From the NCBI GenBank assembly GCA_037447655.1, contig JBBHKE010003101.1, positions 1 to 58,174 on the forward strand: a stretch of 58,174 nucleotides of DNA. Direction: 5' to 3'. The notes beneath the pieces are model-generated. The model made no database searches, was not told the origin of the DNA, and saw nothing but the letters and a program-made list of their open reading frames with translations. This DNA comes from Zygnema cylindricum (Eukaryota; Streptophyta; Zygnematophyceae; Zygnematales; Zygnemataceae). The translations under genes and the position numbers were made by a program. Shown here in pieces: positions 54,903-58,174 of this stretch; the stretch's first letter is position 1; the number at the start of each line of letters is the position of its first letter.

Positions 54903-57546
54903 TTGGTGTGGCCTGAAGCGATTGTTGATAGGTCAGAAATTGTTGGCTATGACCTCGGTTATGAGGACGAATCTTTGTCAGAGCTTTGGATGTGATGTTT
55001 TTAAAAGGCATCCATAGATGTGTGTAGAGCATTTAGAGAAAATCCTCAGTTATTTTACACTGGGTTTATTTTTTATGCCTGCATTAGGTAGGTTTGTGGC
55101 ATTTGTGACATATTGTTGTTATGGTTCTCTTGAGGAATCTGGCACATTAAAATGTAGACAGTAAATACTCTGGCCACTGTACGCAGAGCAGCTACACGTA
55201 GATGGTGCCAGAAACTGAATGTTAATGTGTCTGAAACTAGTTCTGTATTTGATAACTATGTGTGGTTCCATTCTGCTTTTTATTGAAGGAACTCTTTGAA
55301 ATTTGAAAAATTTCTCCAAATGGAGGGAAGGGAGGAGTTGTTGGGTTTTGTTGCACATGGTCATTTTTCTTTTGTGAATAGTTGCGATGCTGTATTTGCA
55401 AATTTTTGTATTCCAGGGATGTAGTTAGTAACCCTGGTTAACATCCTCAACATGTTTAAAAAGCCAGCTAGTAGAATAGAATATGGTCTGTCGTTCATGT
55501 TACATGTGCCCCCTTCCGCTGTTTGCGAAACTATGTCTCTTCCATAATGTTTGTTAGCTTTGCATGTATTTATTGCTTACAGAATAGACCTTCAGTTTAT
55601 TTTGGTTAACTGATCATGCATGCAGCATACAGCCTCAAAACATTTAGCTCAAAGCGAGTCTTTGTTAATTACCACCTAAAGGGATAGTTGTGTGCTGTAT
55701 ATTTCCAGAAATCAATGTGACATGTGTTCTAAAAGTGGGTTATTTTAGTTGGGAAAGAAAGTATGGAAGTGAATAACCTCATTATTTTTGTATGTGATGA
55801 TCTTGCTGATGAGTGTGGCTGAAGATTGGTATGTGGTGAAAGTCAACTTGTTAAGACTGTAGAGTGTCTGTGGAACAGTGTAAGTAGATACGGTTGAATC
55901 TTCACTTGGGTCTGAGAAAATAGTGATTGTGAACTGTGAGATGAAAGGCACATCTGCGGTTGTGTGTCAACAAATCTAAACAAATGAAGATAGGGTGAAA
56001 GTCGAAACAAAATTGGGTACGAGGCCCTAAAGTGTTAAGTAGTTTGGGCGAATGGATGTGTAGCTTTGCAATCAGAGCAAGATCACATCCCAACTGGACT
56101 GTCATATAAACTTACAAGATGAGCCCATCGAAATTCTGTCTAATGGTAATTCAAGACGCAATTGTCAGTATAAATACACATTTAACATGTACACTCTGAC
56201 TGTAATTCTACGTCGCAGTTGCATCCATGATAATTTTTGACCCACTTATTATGTTGCTGCGCCCCATGATATCTTTGCAACATTACTGTATGGCTGGAAC
56301 TATTATCCAAACCATGTGGGTTGATTTGCAATGTGAGTGAAATTCACTGCAGAAATAAGTTTTTTGGGAAATGCTTGTCTGGAAAATTATCATCGGTAAG
56401 TGTATGGCTCTCTACTGCTATCGCAATATATTGATTTTGATCCATTCCATTGATGGTGAGGATCTATCAGAATATTTTGATTTCCCAATACTTCAAAGTC
56501 TTCTGCGTTGAAAAAAAAATCCACCGCAATTGCATTAGTCTGCTGTTTTGGGTTTTTCTCAAACAAGACGGACTCATTGACAAAAAGAGGGGAGGGGAGA
56601 AGGGAGAGGACAAAAAAGAAAGACAAAACGATAAAATCGGATATACACCATTAAAAACGAAGTGTTTACACATACCCACATAGAAATGCAAAATAAATGC
56701 GACAAAAAAAAAACAAACAAACAAAAATGTGGATACGACACCTAAAAAAACATGAAAAAATGACTAAGAAAAACGAAAAAAAACAGGTAAATAAACAAAA
56801 GTCATAAAAGAATCGACTGAAAAAATAAAACCCCGTGAAAAAAAAAGTTACACGTGAAAAACAAAAAAGGACATTTGTTGTTTTCAACAAGGAAAGGGTG
56901 ATGATTTTTTTCCGCAAAAGTATCCTCATATAACATTTCCCGAAACAGAAAAAAAAAAATGACACAAAATGAATAAAAAAATTACTTTATTTACTAGATA
57001 GTGTTTCAGTTAATTTTTTGTTACAGTACAAACCACGTATCTACTTTTTTTCTTAATATATACCTTCTTTTACAAGAAAATGGAAACATACTACTGTTGA
57101 CAAAATAACAACACAAACGAATAAAAAAAACAAACATATTTCCGACCACGGCTAAGCAGCACTGTAGCATTGTTTTGGCTCAGCCTTGTCTGGTAAATAG
57201 TTGCAAAAGTAAAAAAGAGAAAACAATAACAGTGCAACAACTAATGGTGAATTTCCATACACCAGGGAAAATAGGATAATATAATAGTGTTATTTAAACA
57301 AGTCTCAACAAGCTTACATGAGCATTTCCCAAATGAAGACACCAAAACAAGTAAAATTCATTTAAATTTATATTCCGAAGAACTAGTATTGAACATTTAT
57401 CTAAACCTCTACTACCAGAACATGAAAATCACGACCGTACAAAATCTAATTTTCAAATTCAGCATTATATGAACTTATAATTGCATTATAAGTACTGTAA
57501 ATGAAATATCAGAGAACTTTATTTTCAGAAAAAAAAAAACAGCCAC
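54903..57546. other. ClpC 3' flank and intergenic region
   Basis: The first few hundred bases should be the ClpC 3' UTR. I could not fix the poly(A) site, as no canonical AATAAA lies close after the stop. From about 56580 to 57150 the plus strand is strongly A-rich with runs of A and few T. No gene, LTR or terminal repeat was recognised. Confidence 0.5.
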
Positions 57547-57547
57547 G

Positions 57548-57651
57548 AAATCACGAAATTAAGGACCATGAAAGAAATGCAACACAGCAATAATAAATTA
57601 AATCACGAAATTAAGGACCATGAAAGAAATGCAACACAACAATAAAAAAAT
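57548..57651. repeat. Two tandem 52-bp units
   Basis: AAATCACGAAATTAAGGACC... occurs at 57548 and again at 57600, with only a few differences across 52 bp. Confidence 0.85.
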
Positions 57652-57863
57652 GGCAAATCGAGAATATGAAAAGAGATACAACAATGCTCAGGAGGGGAAT
57701 GCAACATTTTCCAAAAACGTTTCAAAGATTATGCAACAACAATTCTGAACAGTGGACCATCTAAACTGCAGAAAGCATCATTTCATATTATCATTATGAT
57801 GTTTTTTTACAACAATTGTTTTGCTGAGAATTAAGCTCCTCAGTTTCGACCAATCACTTCAAA

Positions 57864-58047
57864 TCACTTCACAGGATCAGCTTTCGTTTCCAGAGACAAG
57901 CGGCGAGATTTGAGTTCAAATGTGAAGAGTAGCTGATCCAGGAAACCACGCGAGAATTTGAAATTCTCCATAGGACTAATAGTAGAGTGGAGCAATACCT
58001 CCATTTCACCAGAAGAGCATTCAGGTCATAGACTCGACAACCTTCAT
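57864..58047 (-). CDS. Possible last exon of a minus-strand gene (partial)
   Basis: On the minus strand a good acceptor (TGAACTGATTTTCAG) precedes 58047. Two frames are open downstream. One starts G-C-R-V-Y-D-L-N-A-L-L-V-K-W right after the acceptor. The other is open from 58025 to a stop at 57864-57866 and reads M-E-N-F-K-F-S-R-G-F-L-D-Q-L-L-F-T-F-E-L-K-S-R, which looks more like a real C-terminus. A frame at the window edge (58174-58130, F-L-S-V-V-K-K-F) could be the preceding exon. I do not recognise the protein. The gene would converge on ClpC from outside the window. Confidence 0.3.
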
Positions 58048-58174
58048 CTGAAAATCAGTTCACAAATTTTACTTCACCATTAAGAGTAGCAAATGCTTAG
58101 ATAAAACAAATGTTCATTGTCATTTTATCACTCCCGGTAAACTTCTTAACGACTGATAGGAAAGCTGTATCCTG

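Overview
This is nuclear DNA of a green plant. The evidence is one spliced, plastid-targeted ClpC chaperone gene with 17 coding exons and GT-AG introns, sitting beside about 46 kb of nested, decayed transposons. There is no bacterial gene organisation. The transit peptide and the retroelement mix would fit a seedless land plant such as a bryophyte, but the sequence alone does not prove the clade. A 10-base N run at 36027-36036 marks an assembly join.

Layout. (1) 1-1675 and 7774-12015 form one long array of alternating inverted repeats (foldback-type). A complete but dead Ty1/copia element (1676-7768, 5-bp duplication GACGT) interrupts it. The array also contains a nested palindromic element (8331-9593) and two TA-flanked MITEs. 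(2) 12016-28669 holds a plus-strand copia element (C). A solo LTR (12516-13604) sits in its 5' LTR, and a 9.6-kb minus-strand copia element (T2, 13942-23523, duplication AAGCT) sits in its gag. T2 carries a partly duplicated pol and another solo LTR. C ends in an LTR shared with a 2.5-kb deletion derivative (26165-28669). (3) 28670-36026 is a patchwork of related LTRs, a 490-bp duplication with no difference seen, a block dense in ACCGTAC motifs, and a minus-strand copia remnant (E) split by an LTR. (4) 36037-45530 is mostly non-coding. It holds a fossil non-LTR retroelement C-terminus, a small hairpin array (41288-41436), another LTR, a Pro/Ser-rich hypothetical gene and a 113-codon unknown frame. 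(5) 45531-58174 holds two MITEs, the ClpC promoter and gene, its 3' flank, and possibly the last exon of a minus-strand gene at the right edge.

Main themes. The copia LTRs of this window end inside the gag coding sequence, so each LTR carries the gag start codon. They are followed by a primer-binding site matching the anticodon arm of initiator tRNA-Met (half-tRNA priming, as in Drosophila copia). Most of these LTRs also carry an antisense tRNA-like module with A/B-box-like blocks. LTRs, foldback repeats and MITEs all carry dense GTAC clusters, and the LTRs add G-box/ABRE-like motifs. The most unusual small structure is a set of five hairpins at 41288-41436 with a CTGTGT/A loop and compensatory stem changes. 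All of these come from reading the sequence by eye; no search or folding program was run.
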